The notes under the pieces were generated by a model. The model was not told the DNA's origin. It ran no database searches and saw only the letters and a list, made by a program, of their open reading frames with translations. Both the position numbers and the translations under genes were made by a program. Shown here piece by piece: positions 24,050 through 33,241 of a stretch of DNA of 64,000 bases. The stretch is from an uncultured Blautia sp. (lineage in GTDB: Bacteria > Bacillota > Clostridia > Lachnospirales > Lachnospiraceae), in the NCBI GenBank assembly GCA_934424575.1, contig CAKRXU010000010.1:14335-78334 (forward strand), in the 5' to 3' direction. Positions within the stretch are counted from its first letter, which is position 1. Each line of letters starts with the position of its first letter.

Positions 24050-26203
24050 TTATTCTTCCGGATCTTTGACCGGTTCTGCCGGGATGAACACTCTGGAATG
24101 GTTTTTCTCGGCTTTTTTCTGTTTTTTTGCTTTTTTCTGTGCTTCTGCGCAGAATTCCATCTGAGAATTGATGAGAGTCTTACCTCTCTTATCCTGTTTC
24201 TCATACGTTCCATCCGGCTGAAGCAGATGTGCCTTTACATTGTCGCGGAATTCCAGATCCAGGATGTGCTTGATCTCTTTCTTGATCTGCTCATCCTCTA
24301 CCGGGAACACGATCTCGACACGACGGTCCAGATTTCGCGGCATCCAGTCCGCACTTCCCATATAGATCTCCTCAGCTCCGCCATTCTGGAAGTAAAAGAT
24401 CCTGCTGTGTTCCAGAAATTCTCCGACGATGGAGCGCACATGAATGTTTTCGCTCACTCCCGGGATTCCCACTTTCATACAGCAGATGCCTCGTACCAGA
24501 AGATAGATCTGTACACCGCAGGAAGAAGCATGATAAAGAGCTGAAATGATCGCCGGATCGCACAGTGAGTTCATCTTGGCAACGATGCATGCCGGAAGGC
24601 CCTGTTTCGCATGTTCTGCTTCTCTCTCGATCATCTGCAGGAAACGGTTTTTCATCCAGATCGGTGCCACGATCAGACGATTCCAGCGTTTCGGCTCAGA
24701 ATAGCCGGAAAGCATGTTGAACGCAGCAGTCGCATCCTCTCCGAAACGTTCGTCGCAGGTAAAGATACCGCAGTCTGTATAAAGTTTGGCTGTGGAATCG
24801 TTGTAGTTACCGGTTGCCAGATGCACATAACGGCGAATCCCAGTCTCTTCTCTTCGAACGACCAGAGTGATCTTGCTGTGTGTCTTGAGGCCGACAAGAC
24901 CGTAGATAACATGGCAGCCGGCTTTTTCGAGCATTTTTGCCCAGACGATGTTGTTTTCCTCGTCGAATCTGGCCTTCAGTTCCACCAGTACAGAAACCTG
25001 TTTGCCGTTTTCTGCTGCCTGTGCAAGTGCTGCGATGATCGGTGAATGGCCGCTGACGCGGTAAAGAGTCTGCTTGATTGCGAGGACACCAGGATCCTTC
25101 GCTGCCTGGCGTACGAAATCTACGACCGGGTCAAAGCTCATATATGGATGATGCAGGAAGACATCTCCCTCGCGGATCACCTCAAAGATATCCTTGTCAT
25201 TCTGGAACTGCGGCACAGGTGCCGGTATATGTTTCGGGCTCTTGTACTCGTCGAAACCTTCCAGTCCATAAAGTTTCATCAGCATGGTAAGATCCAGAGG
25301 TCCATTGATGCTGTAAATGTCTGCTTCCTTAATCTCAAATTCCTTCTTAAGGATATCAAGAAGACGTTCGTCCATCTTTTCTTCTGCCTCAAGACGGATG
25401 ACCTCGCCCCACTGACGTTTCTTGAGCTGTTTCTGGATCTCTACGAGAAGGTCCTCTGCCTCATCTTCGTCGATCGTGAGGTCAGCATTACGCATGATAC
25501 GGTACGGATGCGCGCAGACAACATCATTGCTCAGGAAAAGCTTGCCGATGTTGCGCTCAATGATCTCTTCCAGAAGGATCACGGTACGGTCGCCTTTTTT
25601 GGCGGAAGGAATCTCTACGATCCTTGGAAGTACGGACGGAACCTGAACGGTTGCAAATTCCAGCTCTTTGGTGTGCTTTTTGTTATTTTTCTTGGCGATC
25701 AGTGCGCCGATATTCAGAGTCTTGTTGCGGATCAGCGGAAATGGTCTGGAAGAATCCATAGCCATCGGAGTCAGTACCGGATACACATTATCCTCGAAAT
25801 AACGGTCAACAAATTCCTGCTGTTTCTGGTTCAGAGCCTCATGCTCTGCGATCAGGTGAAGTCCCACTTTCTCAAGTGCCGGAAGGACAGAGCGGTTGAA
25901 GGTGCTGTACTGCACTTTTACGAGTTCATGTGTCTGTTTGCTGATCTCACGGAGCTGTTCTTCGGAGGTCATTCCTGCGATATCCTTTTTCTTATAGCCT
26001 GCATGCACCTGATCCTTGAGGGATGCGACACGGACCATAAAAAACTCATCCAAGTTTGAAGAGGTGATGCTTAAGAATTTCAGTCTTTCAAACAGAGGAA
26101 GTGATTTGTCTCTCGCTTCGCTTAAGACTCTCTCGTCGAATTTCAGCCAGCTTAATTCCCTGTTTACATAGTATTCCGGTTTTTCAAATTTACTTAAATC
26201 CAT
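24050..26203 (-). CDS. ppk1: Polyphosphate kinase
   Basis: 717 residues. N-terminal helical domain (NRELSWLKFDERVL), then two phospholipase-D-like catalytic domains with the autophosphorylated histidine in YGLVGLKTHSKITLVVRR and the motif YVHLATGNYND. The tail (about 690-717) is lysine-rich and low-complexity. It polymerises the gamma-phosphate of ATP into polyphosphate, reversibly. It is last in the folC-pheA-DUF815-ppx-ppk1 operon, 12 bases after ppx. A MITE-like element was inserted right at its stop codon. Confidence 0.95.
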   Translation of the reverse strand: MDLSKFEKPEYYVNRELSWLKFDERVLSEARDKSLPLFERLKFLSITSSNLDEFFMVRVASLKDQVHAGYKKKDIAGMTSEEQLREISKQTHELVKVQYSTFNRSVLPALEKVGLHLIAEHEALNQKQQEFVDRYFEDNVYPVLTPMAMDSSRPFPLIRNKTLNIGALIAKKNNKKHTKELEFATVQVPSVLPRIVEIPSAKKGDRTVILLEEIIERNIGKLFLSNDVVCAHPYRIMRNADLTIDEDEAEDLLVEIQKQLKKRQWGEVIRLEAEEKMDERLLDILKKEFEIKEADIYSINGPLDLTMLMKLYGLEGFDEYKSPKHIPAPVPQFQNDKDIFEVIREGDVFLHHPYMSFDPVVDFVRQAAKDPGVLAIKQTLYRVSGHSPIIAALAQAAENGKQVSVLVELKARFDEENNIVWAKMLEKAGCHVIYGLVGLKTHSKITLVVRREETGIRRYVHLATGNYNDSTAKLYTDCGIFTCDERFGEDATAAFNMLSGYSEPKRWNRLIVAPIWMKNRFLQMIEREAEHAKQGLPACIVAKMNSLCDPAIISALYHASSCGVQIYLLVRGICCMKVGIPGVSENIHVRSIVGEFLEHSRIFYFQNGGAEEIYMGSADWMPRNLDRRVEIVFPVEDEQIKKEIKHILDLEFRDNVKAHLLQPDGTYEKQDKRGKTLINSQMEFCAEAQKKAKKQKKAEKNHSRVFIPAEPVKDPEE

Positions 26204-26215
26204 ATTTTTCCTCCT

Positions 26216-27751
26216 CTACGCTCTGCGGCGGCGTTTCAGCACAAGATGTATTCCAAAGACTTCCTCAAAGAACGCTACTTTGTCCTTGAGAAGTCCAAGT
26301 TCCAGAGAAATGTCACGGCTGGAGTCGATCATAAGCTGCAGTTCTCTGTCTTTGAGCACAGCCTTGAGCCCCTGCACTTTCTGATAATGGCTGCGGTCCA
26401 TGGCGTTTGCAAGCCGAAGGATCGCAGTCAGTTTCGCTACCAGAAGATAACGTTCCTTGTCAAGTCCCGGACCGTCATCATAATTTCCATAGTAGACGAA
26501 TTCTGTCGTATTATAGCGGACCGCACTGGCAATGACTCTTCTCTCTTCTGTCGAAAGTCCGATGATCTCTGTCGCCATGATGATACGGTAAGAACACTCT
26601 GCCACATCGCCCATGCTGATGTATTTACCACAGTCATGAAGCTGTACCGCAATCTGGAGAAGGAGACGTTCTCTGGCTCCCATGCCGTGGACTTTCTTCA
26701 TACTGTCAAAGATCGTCAGTGCGATATCTGTAGTGCCCTGGATATGGTTTTTGCCGCTGGAATAGCGCTTGGCAATATTTCTGGAGGCAACCAGGATATC
26801 GTTCTCGAAATTGTGTGCGCTCTTGATGAATTTCTTCTTTTCACCATAGTCATAGGCAATTCCATCAAGAAGAGAAACCCCCGGAACCCAGACAGCCTCT
26901 GCCTGGAAAATATCGAGGAAGTTTTTGCAGATGACCATCGTCGGAACGATCAAGGACGCATACTCCAGGTCGATCCCCATCTCATCTGCCAGTGCCTGCT
27001 CTGTCTTGTATACCGTTTCCTCATAATGCTTTCCGAACTCTTCCATTGTGAGGATATGTTCTCCGATATGCTCCTGAAAGATCGTATCTGCAAGAAAATC
27101 CCCCATCAGGATCACATTTTTGATTTCCCGGTCTTTCAGATACAGCCGCTGAAAAGCGGTCAGGTCATTTCGGATAAATTCCAGGATCAACTGGTCATAA
27201 TGCGTCGTAGTCTTCTCAAGTTCTTTGAGACGTTCACGGATACGCAGACTTCCCATCTTGAGGCTCTGTGTCATCACAAGTGCATCCTTGTCAAAAAGTG
27301 ACACCTGCAGCCCGCCGCCTCCGACATCCAGGATCGCCGTTCCCTTCTGGATCATCTTTTTGAAGCTTGCTTCCTTTGCCGCAATGGATTTGTAACCCAG
27401 AAAATGCTGTTCTGCGTTGCTGAGGATCTCCACATGAATCCCTGTGCGGCGATAGATCTGTTCCTGAATGATCAGCGGATTTACCATCTCACGGAATGCA
27501 CTGGTCGCACAGGCACGATAATCGGAAACTCCGAATTCTTTCATCATCTTGTCAAAATCCCGCAGGATCCCGCAGATTGCATCTACGACCTCAGGTTCCA
27601 GTCTTCCCGATGAATAAGCTCCTTTTCCGATTTCCAGACGGTATCTTACATCGCTCAGCTGACGGAATCCGATCTTTCTGGAAAACTCAAAGATCTTCAT
27701 GCTGACTTCATAAGAACCGATATCGATCGCTGCAAATGTTGTAATTGCCAT
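26216..27751 (-). CDS. ppx: Exopolyphosphatase / Ppx-GppA phosphatase
   Basis: 511 residues. Actin-like ATPase fold: TTFAAIDIGSYEVSMKI, RACATSAFREM, ILDVGGGGLQVSLF. A C-terminal HD-like helical domain contains AVQLHDCGKYISMGD and a final stretch of basic residues (VLKRRRRA). It degrades polyphosphate or pppGpp. Pairing with ppk1 in one operon favours polyphosphate. The second phosphate-binding loop carries GSL rather than a classical GS(T/R) motif, within family variation. Confidence 0.92.
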   Translation of the reverse strand: MAITTFAAIDIGSYEVSMKIFEFSRKIGFRQLSDVRYRLEIGKGAYSSGRLEPEVVDAICGILRDFDKMMKEFGVSDYRACATSAFREMVNPLIIQEQIYRRTGIHVEILSNAEQHFLGYKSIAAKEASFKKMIQKGTAILDVGGGGLQVSLFDKDALVMTQSLKMGSLRIRERLKELEKTTTHYDQLILEFIRNDLTAFQRLYLKDREIKNVILMGDFLADTIFQEHIGEHILTMEEFGKHYEETVYKTEQALADEMGIDLEYASLIVPTMVICKNFLDIFQAEAVWVPGVSLLDGIAYDYGEKKKFIKSAHNFENDILVASRNIAKRYSSGKNHIQGTTDIALTIFDSMKKVHGMGARERLLLQIAVQLHDCGKYISMGDVAECSYRIIMATEIIGLSTEERRVIASAVRYNTTEFVYYGNYDDGPGLDKERYLLVAKLTAILRLANAMDRSHYQKVQGLKAVLKDRELQLMIDSSRDISLELGLLKDKVAFFEEVFGIHLVLKRRRRA

Positions 27752-27777
27752 ATCCCATACCCCTTCCTGCTTATCTA

Positions 27778-29085
27778 TTAGTTTTCCTCTTTTCCGAGAA
27801 GGTGATCAATAAACTGCTGTGCAGTTCTTCCGGTAAGTCCTCCATGGGAGATTTCCCATTTACCAGCTTCCGCAAGGAGCTGATCTTCCGGCATCTGAAT
27901 GCCATGACGGGCTGCCAGTGTCTTGACGATCGTGTGGAATTCCTTACGGTCCGGTGCACCAAAGTAGATGCGGACACCAAAACGATATACCAGAGAAAGT
28001 TTCTCCTGTACGGTATCAGAGGAGTGGATATCGTCATTATCTCCAACTTCCAGTTTGTCCCCTGCTCTTTCACGGACAAGGTGACGGCGGTTGCTGGTCG
28101 CATAGATCAGAATGTTGTCCGGTTTACGCTCCAGACCACCTTCGATCACAGCTTTCAGATATTTGTATTCAATTTCAAATTCTTCAAAGGAAAGGTCATC
28201 CATATAGATGATAAACTTGTAATTACGGTCCTTGATCTGGGCAATAATCTCGTTCAGATCCTGGAACTGATGCTTGTAAGCTTCAATGATACGAAGTCCC
28301 TCATCATAATACTGATTCAGGATTCCCTTGATGCTGGAAGATTTACCTGTACCTGCATCACCGAACAACAGACAGTTATTTGCTTTTCTGCCTCGTACAA
28401 ATGCCTCTGTATTCTCGATCAGTTTCTGTTTCGGGATCTCATATCCTACCAGGTCATCCAGGCGTACATGTGCGATCCTTGTGATCGGAACGATCTGTGC
28501 TTTTCCATTCTCGTCTTTCTCGATACGGAAAGCCTTGTGAAGTCCCAGCTTGCCTACACCAAAATCCTTATAGAACTGGACCATGTCTTCCATGAATTCC
28601 TTTGTATCCTTGGCTGCTGCCAGTGTGCGGCTCATCTCGCAGATGCGGTCGCGGATACGTTTGTTGAACATCTTTCCACTGTCCTTCGGTGCCTGATAGT
28701 CGCAGAGGATACCGCAGCAGGAAGTATGGAATACTTTGTCCAGAAGATTCAGGTCAAAATCATACAGTTCCTTGAAGATTGCAAAATCATGGAGTGCCAG
28801 CTCATTGATGCTTCCGTCGATATGTCCACGGATCTCGCTCGCGGTGCTGAATGCATTCTCGTTGTTCACAAGAAGCAGGGTCAGATAATTGTGCCACAGG
28901 TTTCCTGCAAATCCATAGGAACCTGCTGTCTCGATCAGACCGTTGACACATTCATAGAAATCTTCTTCCATTTCTTTTGCGTTTACGGCTGACTTCTCAC
29001 AGGCATCCATAAGTGCTGTCATCTTGTCAAGGATCTCTCCATGTTCAAATCCTCTGTATAATACGCATTCTTTTACTCTGGTCAT
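27778..29085 (-). CDS. DUF815 family AAA-type ATPase
   Basis: 435 residues. A helical N-terminal half of unknown role, then an ATPase domain with Walker A LLFGDAGTGKSSSIKGIL, Walker B FIIYMDDLSFE and sensor-like IYATSNRRHLVRE. I recognise DUF815, a widespread but uncharacterised family of stand-alone AAA proteins. It lies two bases after pheA and 26 before ppx, in one operon with polyphosphate metabolism genes. Function unknown. Confidence 0.88.
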   Translation of the reverse strand: MTRVKECVLYRGFEHGEILDKMTALMDACEKSAVNAKEMEEDFYECVNGLIETAGSYGFAGNLWHNYLTLLLVNNENAFSTASEIRGHIDGSINELALHDFAIFKELYDFDLNLLDKVFHTSCCGILCDYQAPKDSGKMFNKRIRDRICEMSRTLAAAKDTKEFMEDMVQFYKDFGVGKLGLHKAFRIEKDENGKAQIVPITRIAHVRLDDLVGYEIPKQKLIENTEAFVRGRKANNCLLFGDAGTGKSSSIKGILNQYYDEGLRIIEAYKHQFQDLNEIIAQIKDRNYKFIIYMDDLSFEEFEIEYKYLKAVIEGGLERKPDNILIYATSNRRHLVRERAGDKLEVGDNDDIHSSDTVQEKLSLVYRFGVRIYFGAPDRKEFHTIVKTLAARHGIQMPEDQLLAEAGKWEISHGGLTGRTAQQFIDHLLGKEEN

Positions 29086-29087
29086 TT

Positions 29088-30236
29088 TTATATTTCCTCC
29101 TGCTGTCCGTAATTTCCAAGTACACGTACCCCGATCGCCTCTGCTTCAAGACCTCGAAGTGCATTTTTGACCGCCGGATCTTCCAGGTTTCCTTCGAAAT
29201 CTACAAAGAAACGGTATTTCCAGTTCTGTCCCGGGATCGGTCTGGACTCGATCTTGGTCATGCTCAGACTGTTGTAGATAAAATGTGACAGCATGTGATA
29301 CAGAGTACCGCTTGCATGCGGCAGTTCGAAGCATACGCTGATCTTTCCTGCATTTTTCTCATAGATCGGTTTGCTGCTGACAATGATGAAACGTGTCACA
29401 TTCTGGTCATTGTGGCAGATGTTTTCGGCAAGGATGGAAAGTCCGTAGAGCTCACCTGCTGCACGGCTTGCGATCGCTGCCTGATTTCTCTTCTGTTCTT
29501 CCTTGATCCTCTTGGCTGAAGCTGCTGTGTTCTCTGCCTTGACGGTTTTCCATGACGGATGTTCTTCGAGATAATGTTTACACTGTGCAAGTGCCTGCGG
29601 ATGGGAATAGACGGTGTCGATCTCGTCCACGGTCACGCCCGGAAGTCCCAGAAGCACATGCTGTACGCGGACACCCTGCTCCCCGACGATATAGAGCTGA
29701 TATTCTGTCAGAAGATCATAAATATCTGTCACGATCCCCTCTGTGGAATTCTCGATCGGAAGGACTGCATAATCAGCCTTGCCAAAAGCAACCTCCTCCA
29801 TCGCTGCACGGAAGGTCTTGACATGGTAGCTGTTGATCTCCTCCGGGAAATATGCTCTCATGGCCGCATAGCTGTATGCACCCTCAACTCCCTGAAAAAC
29901 AACGTTTACATCTTTGAGCGGAAGTTCGTCGACCATCTTGTAGTTTCGCTCTGTTCCGACACCATTCTTGGTCAGAAGCTGGTACTGGCGTTTGCGGCTG
30001 ATCGCCATGATCTGCTGAAAAAGCTCCTGCGCACCAAGGCTGTTGAAGCTTCCATGTGCCTGATTCTTGAGAACATCCAGTTTGTCCTGTTCTCTCTTCG
30101 GGTCAAGTACCTGCTTTCCTGTGTGTATCTTGTATTCTGCAACATCCTCGCAGACTTTCATTCGTTTTTCAAATAACCGTAAGATCTCTTTGTCGATGAC
30201 ATCGATCTCCTTGCGGCATTCCTGTAAATCTATCAT
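29088..30236 (-). CDS. pheA: Bifunctional chorismate mutase / prephenate dehydratase
   Basis: 382 residues. AroQ-type chorismate mutase helices (about 1-90, MIDLQECRKEIDVIDKEILR), prephenate dehydratase (about 110-290, with GVEGAYSYAAM, the ENSTEGIVTDIYDLL region and NVTRFIIVSSK), and an ACT domain with the phenylalanine-binding ESRPIPGQNWKY. It makes phenylpyruvate and is feedback-inhibited by Phe. Its start overlaps the folC stop (ATGA). Confidence 0.95.
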   Translation of the reverse strand: MIDLQECRKEIDVIDKEILRLFEKRMKVCEDVAEYKIHTGKQVLDPKREQDKLDVLKNQAHGSFNSLGAQELFQQIMAISRKRQYQLLTKNGVGTERNYKMVDELPLKDVNVVFQGVEGAYSYAAMRAYFPEEINSYHVKTFRAAMEEVAFGKADYAVLPIENSTEGIVTDIYDLLTEYQLYIVGEQGVRVQHVLLGLPGVTVDEIDTVYSHPQALAQCKHYLEEHPSWKTVKAENTAASAKRIKEEQKRNQAAIASRAAGELYGLSILAENICHNDQNVTRFIIVSSKPIYEKNAGKISVCFELPHASGTLYHMLSHFIYNSLSMTKIESRPIPGQNWKYRFFVDFEGNLEDPAVKNALRGLEAEAIGVRVLGNYGQQEEI

Positions 30237-31558
30237 TCGTTATTCCCTTCCGATGCCGGTGATTCGGACACCTCTTTTCTTGTATTTACGATCCGGGTGA
30301 TGTCCCCGATAAAGGACAGTGACCCAAAGGACAGGATCACATCGTCCTTCCCTGCCATCTCAAACAACTCCTCGACCGCTTTTGCGATATTTTTCTCCGC
30401 ATGGACATGTGGGTTACATGGACGGATCGCTTCGGCAAGTTCCTCTGCCGGGAGGGCCCTCGGGTTGTCCGGTGTCTCGATCGCAATGATCTGTTCTGCA
30501 TAAGGGCAGAGTTTCCGGATAATATATGGATAATCCTTATCCCGGAAAACACCCATGACAAAAAACATCCGGCGGTCTTTGAAATATTTCCGTACAGAAT
30601 CCTCAAGCATATCTGCCGCAGCCGGATTGTGCGCTCCGTCCACGATAAACAACGGATCTCTGTGGATGATCGTCAGTCTCCCGTTCCAGTGGGTTGCCTT
30701 AAGACTTTCCTTGCGCTGCTCTGTCGTGGTATGATAGCCTCTCTCATCCAGGATGCGTAAGGCTTCCAGTGCAAGGACTGCATTCTCCGTCTGGTAGGAA
30801 CCGGCGAGAGAAAGTGTGTATTCCTCACCTTTGTAGCAGAAACGCTGTCCAGTAAAATCTGCTTCCAGCACTTCTGCCTGGGAAATATCTGCCGCACAGA
30901 GATCTGCTCCTGCCTCACGGCTTACGTTCTCTATAACTTCCAGTGCCTCCGGCTCCTGTCCGATCGTCACCACACTACAGCCTGGTTTGATAATGCCAGC
31001 TTTTTTCTCCGCGATCTCTGCGATCGTATTGCCGAGGAAGGACTGGTGATCCATACTGATCGGTACGAGAACAGCAAGTTCTGTCGTGCGGATCAGGTTT
31101 GTCGCATCGGTGATGCCGCCCATGCCGACTTCCAGGATGACTGGATCACATTTTTCTTCTGTAAAAAATAAAAATGCCACCGCCGTTTCGATTTCAAATG
31201 GGGTGGGATGCGCGAGACCTTCTGCGGTCATTTCTTCGATCACTGCAGCAACCCTGGTTGTATGTTTTGCAAACTGCTCTCTGCTGATCGGTGTTCCCTC
31301 CACCTCGATCTTTTCTCGGTAAGAATATACGGATGGGGAAATATACCGTCCAACGTGATATCCGGCATTGGTCAGTGTCGTATATAAATACGCGATCACG
31401 GATCCCTTGCCGTTGGTTCCTGCTACATGAACATATTTAAGCTGATCCTGGGGATTGCCAAGACGCTTCATGATTTCCTTTATATTGGTAAGATCCAGGG
31501 CACCGCCCGCGTACTGCTCTGCGTCTCTGATGTATGCCCTGCTTTGCTGATAATCCAT
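30233..31558 (-). CDS. folC: Folylpolyglutamate synthase / dihydrofolate synthase
   Basis: 441 residues. Mur-ligase fold with the P-loop VAGTNGKGSVIAYL, the omega-type VLEVGMGGITDATN, the lid region ISMDHQSFLGNTIAEI with the carbamylated-lysine neighbourhood EKKAGI, and IVDGAHNPAAADML in the C-terminal domain. It adds glutamate to folates. It heads the folC-pheA-DUF815-ppx-ppk1 operon. A 143-bp MITE-like element lies 30 bases upstream of its start, so the promoter may lie in or beyond the element. Confidence 0.95.
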   Translation of the reverse strand: MDYQQSRAYIRDAEQYAGGALDLTNIKEIMKRLGNPQDQLKYVHVAGTNGKGSVIAYLYTTLTNAGYHVGRYISPSVYSYREKIEVEGTPISREQFAKHTTRVAAVIEEMTAEGLAHPTPFEIETAVAFLFFTEEKCDPVILEVGMGGITDATNLIRTTELAVLVPISMDHQSFLGNTIAEIAEKKAGIIKPGCSVVTIGQEPEALEVIENVSREAGADLCAADISQAEVLEADFTGQRFCYKGEEYTLSLAGSYQTENAVLALEALRILDERGYHTTTEQRKESLKATHWNGRLTIIHRDPLFIVDGAHNPAAADMLEDSVRKYFKDRRMFFVMGVFRDKDYPYIIRKLCPYAEQIIAIETPDNPRALPAEELAEAIRPCNPHVHAEKNIAKAVEELFEMAGKDDVILSFGSLSFIGDITRIVNTRKEVSESPASEGNNE

Positions 31559-31588
31559 GTTGTATGCTCCTGTTTCTTAGTGTTATTT

Positions 31589-31731
31589 ATAACTATTCAG
31601 TAGGTAGTATCCCGCGAGGTGTTTTGGCATGTTTTTTGCCAAAATCCCGAGACATACAAGGCAAAATGCCATCACCGAAGGTGATCTGGACTGCATTTTG
31701 ACTCGTAACTGTGAGGGTACTGAACAGTTAC
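31589..31731. mobile_element. MITE-like palindromic element, copy C (inverted, intact)
   Basis: 143 bp in the opposite orientation to copies A and B. Read on the minus strand it starts GTAACTGTTCAGTA and ends TACTGAATAGTTAT. The direct repeat TGTTATTT flanks it at 31581-31588 and 31732-31739, an exact 8-bp target duplication. The internal ATCACC/GGTGAT and TTTTGGCA/TGCCAAAA hairpins are conserved. It lies between the divergent folC and CmpB-like genes. The next 100 bases up to the CmpB start hold only a small palindrome (ATTAACG/CGTTAAT, 31788-31804). Confidence 0.88.
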
Positions 31732-31847
31732 TGTTATTTGTATAAATATAACATCTGTGTATCTTTTTTTCAAGACCAGCCATACTAATTAACGCATCGT
31801 TAATATTGGTTTTTATCAAATCTTTTTTTACTTCAGGAGGAACCGCT

Positions 31848-32243
31848 ATGAACCAGAATCTGACAAACTTTTTTCTCTGCGGCTCGATCGGATGGTGCAT
31901 GGAGGTTTTCTGGACCGGGCTTCACTCACTTATGGCAGGGCAGTTGAATATGACCGGCAAAAGTTCTCTTCTCATGTTCCCGATCTATGGCTGTGCCGCC
32001 ATCATCGCTCCCTTGTATGCACGAATCTCCTCTTATTCCTTTATTTACCGCGGATTTCTCTATATGCTGGGATTTTATATAGTTGAATTCATAAGCGGCA
32101 GTTTTCTCAAAGAAATCGGCATCTGTCCCTGGGATTACTCTGCTGCACGTTTTCAGTACAGAGGCATCATCCGGCTGGACTATGCGCCTCTCTGGTTTGC
32201 CGCAGGATTAATTTTTGAAAAAATACTTACGAAATCTGCTTGA
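31848..32243 (+). CDS. Small membrane protein, CmpB-like putative ABC transporter family
   Basis: 131 residues from the ATG at 31848, which has CAGGAGG seven bases upstream; a 14-codon longer frame has no such site. It has about four hydrophobic segments (FFLCGSIGWCMEVFW, LLMFPIYGCAAIIAPLY, YMLGFYIVEFISG, LWFAAGLIFEKIL). It resembles the PF06541 CmpB-like family, named a putative ABC-transporter type IV. The actual function is unknown. The pyrB promoter lies over its 3' end. Confidence 0.7.
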   Translation: MNQNLTNFFLCGSIGWCMEVFWTGLHSLMAGQLNMTGKSSLLMFPIYGCAAIIAPLYARISSYSFIYRGFLYMLGFYIVEFISGSFLKEIGICPWDYSAARFQYRGIIRLDYAPLWFAAGLIFEKILTKSA

Positions 32244-32268
32244 AAAATCGATTCTTCTAGTATATGAT
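32240..32268 (+). promoter_or_regulatory. pyrBI promoter
   Basis: -35 TTGAAA (32240-32245, overlapping the stop codon of the preceding gene), 17-base spacer, -10 TATGAT (32263-32268). The leader of about 45 bases is too short for a PyrR-type or UTP-sensing attenuator, and none is visible. Confidence 0.65.
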
Positions 32269-32320
32269 TGTGCAAGAGAGAATTTTAGCGAATTTTCCAC
32301 ATCAATAAGGGAGGTTTCTT

Positions 32321-33241
32321 ATGAGACATTTAATGAGCCCGCTGGATCTTTCCAAAGAAGAACTCGACGATCTTCTGGATCTTGCCAGCGACATTGAAAA
32401 AAATCCATCAAAGTACGCGCACGTCTGCGATGATAAGCGACTTGCCACCTGTTTTTATGAACCAAGTACACGTACACGTTTAAGTTTTGAAGCAGCCATG
32501 ATGAATCTTGGCGGCAAAGTTTTAGGTTTCTCTTCTGCCGGTTCCAGTTCCGCTGCCAAAGGTGAAAGTGTCGCCGATACGATTCGTGTCGTTTCCTGTT
32601 ATGCAGATATCTGTGCTATGCGTCATCCAAAGGAAGGTGCTCCGCTCGTAGCTTCTATGGCTTCTTCTATTCCTGTTATCAACGCCGGTGACGGTGGTCA
32701 TCAGCATCCTACTCAGACACTCACTGATCTTCTTACTATCCGTTCCCTCAAAGGAAGACTTGACAATCTTACCATTGGTCTCTGTGGTGACCTGAAATTC
32801 GGACGTACCGTTCATTCTCTGATCGAGGCACTGGTACTTCGCTATTCCAATGTAAAATTTGTCCTGATCTCACCGGAAGAACTTCGTGTACCAAGTTACA
32901 TCCGTGAAGATGTCCTTGAGAAAAACAATGTAGAATTCGAAGAAGTAGAACGTCTGGAAGATGCACTTCCAAAACTTGACATTCTCTACATGACACGTGT
33001 ACAGAAAGAGCGTTTCTTCAACGAAGAAGACTATGTACGTATGAAAGACTTCTACATCCTCGACAAACAGAAAATGGAACTGGCTCCGAAGGACATGTAT
33101 ATCCTCCATCCGCTTCCGCGTGTAAATGAGATTGCAGTTGAGGTAGATGATGATCCTCGTGCCGCATACTTCAAGCAGGCACAGTATGGTGTCTATGTCC
33201 GTATGGCACTGATTCTTACATTACTGGAGGTGGAAGTATAA
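32321..33241 (+). CDS. pyrB: Aspartate carbamoyltransferase catalytic chain
   Basis: 306 residues. Carbamoyl-phosphate site FYEPSTRTRLSFEAAM, the GDGGHQHPTQTLTDL signature, GDLKFGRTVHSL, and the C-terminal HPLPRVNEIA that binds aspartate. It catalyses the committed step of pyrimidine synthesis. AAGGGAGG precedes the start. The stop overlaps the pyrI start (TAATG), as expected for a class B holoenzyme with regulatory subunits. Confidence 0.97.
   Translation: MRHLMSPLDLSKEELDDLLDLASDIEKNPSKYAHVCDDKRLATCFYEPSTRTRLSFEAAMMNLGGKVLGFSSAGSSSAAKGESVADTIRVVSCYADICAMRHPKEGAPLVASMASSIPVINAGDGGHQHPTQTLTDLLTIRSLKGRLDNLTIGLCGDLKFGRTVHSLIEALVLRYSNVKFVLISPEELRVPSYIREDVLEKNNVEFEEVERLEDALPKLDILYMTRVQKERFFNEEDYVRMKDFYILDKQKMELAPKDMYILHPLPRVNEIAVEVDDDPRAAYFKQAQYGVYVRMALILTLLEVEV

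Noticed and set aside
23855..24050. Palindromic sequence considered as a simple terminator of ppk1
   Set aside because: It has terminal inverted repeats, an exact 8-bp flanking duplication and two further copies elsewhere, so it is an inserted element, although it may also terminate transcripts.
26216..27751. ppx considered as GppA (pppGpp phosphatase)
   Set aside because: Sequence alone cannot separate the two, but the operon with ppk1 favours exopolyphosphatase.
32269..32320. Possible pyrimidine attenuator before pyrB
   Set aside because: The leader is about 45 bases and contains no hairpin with a T run or PyrR-binding loop.
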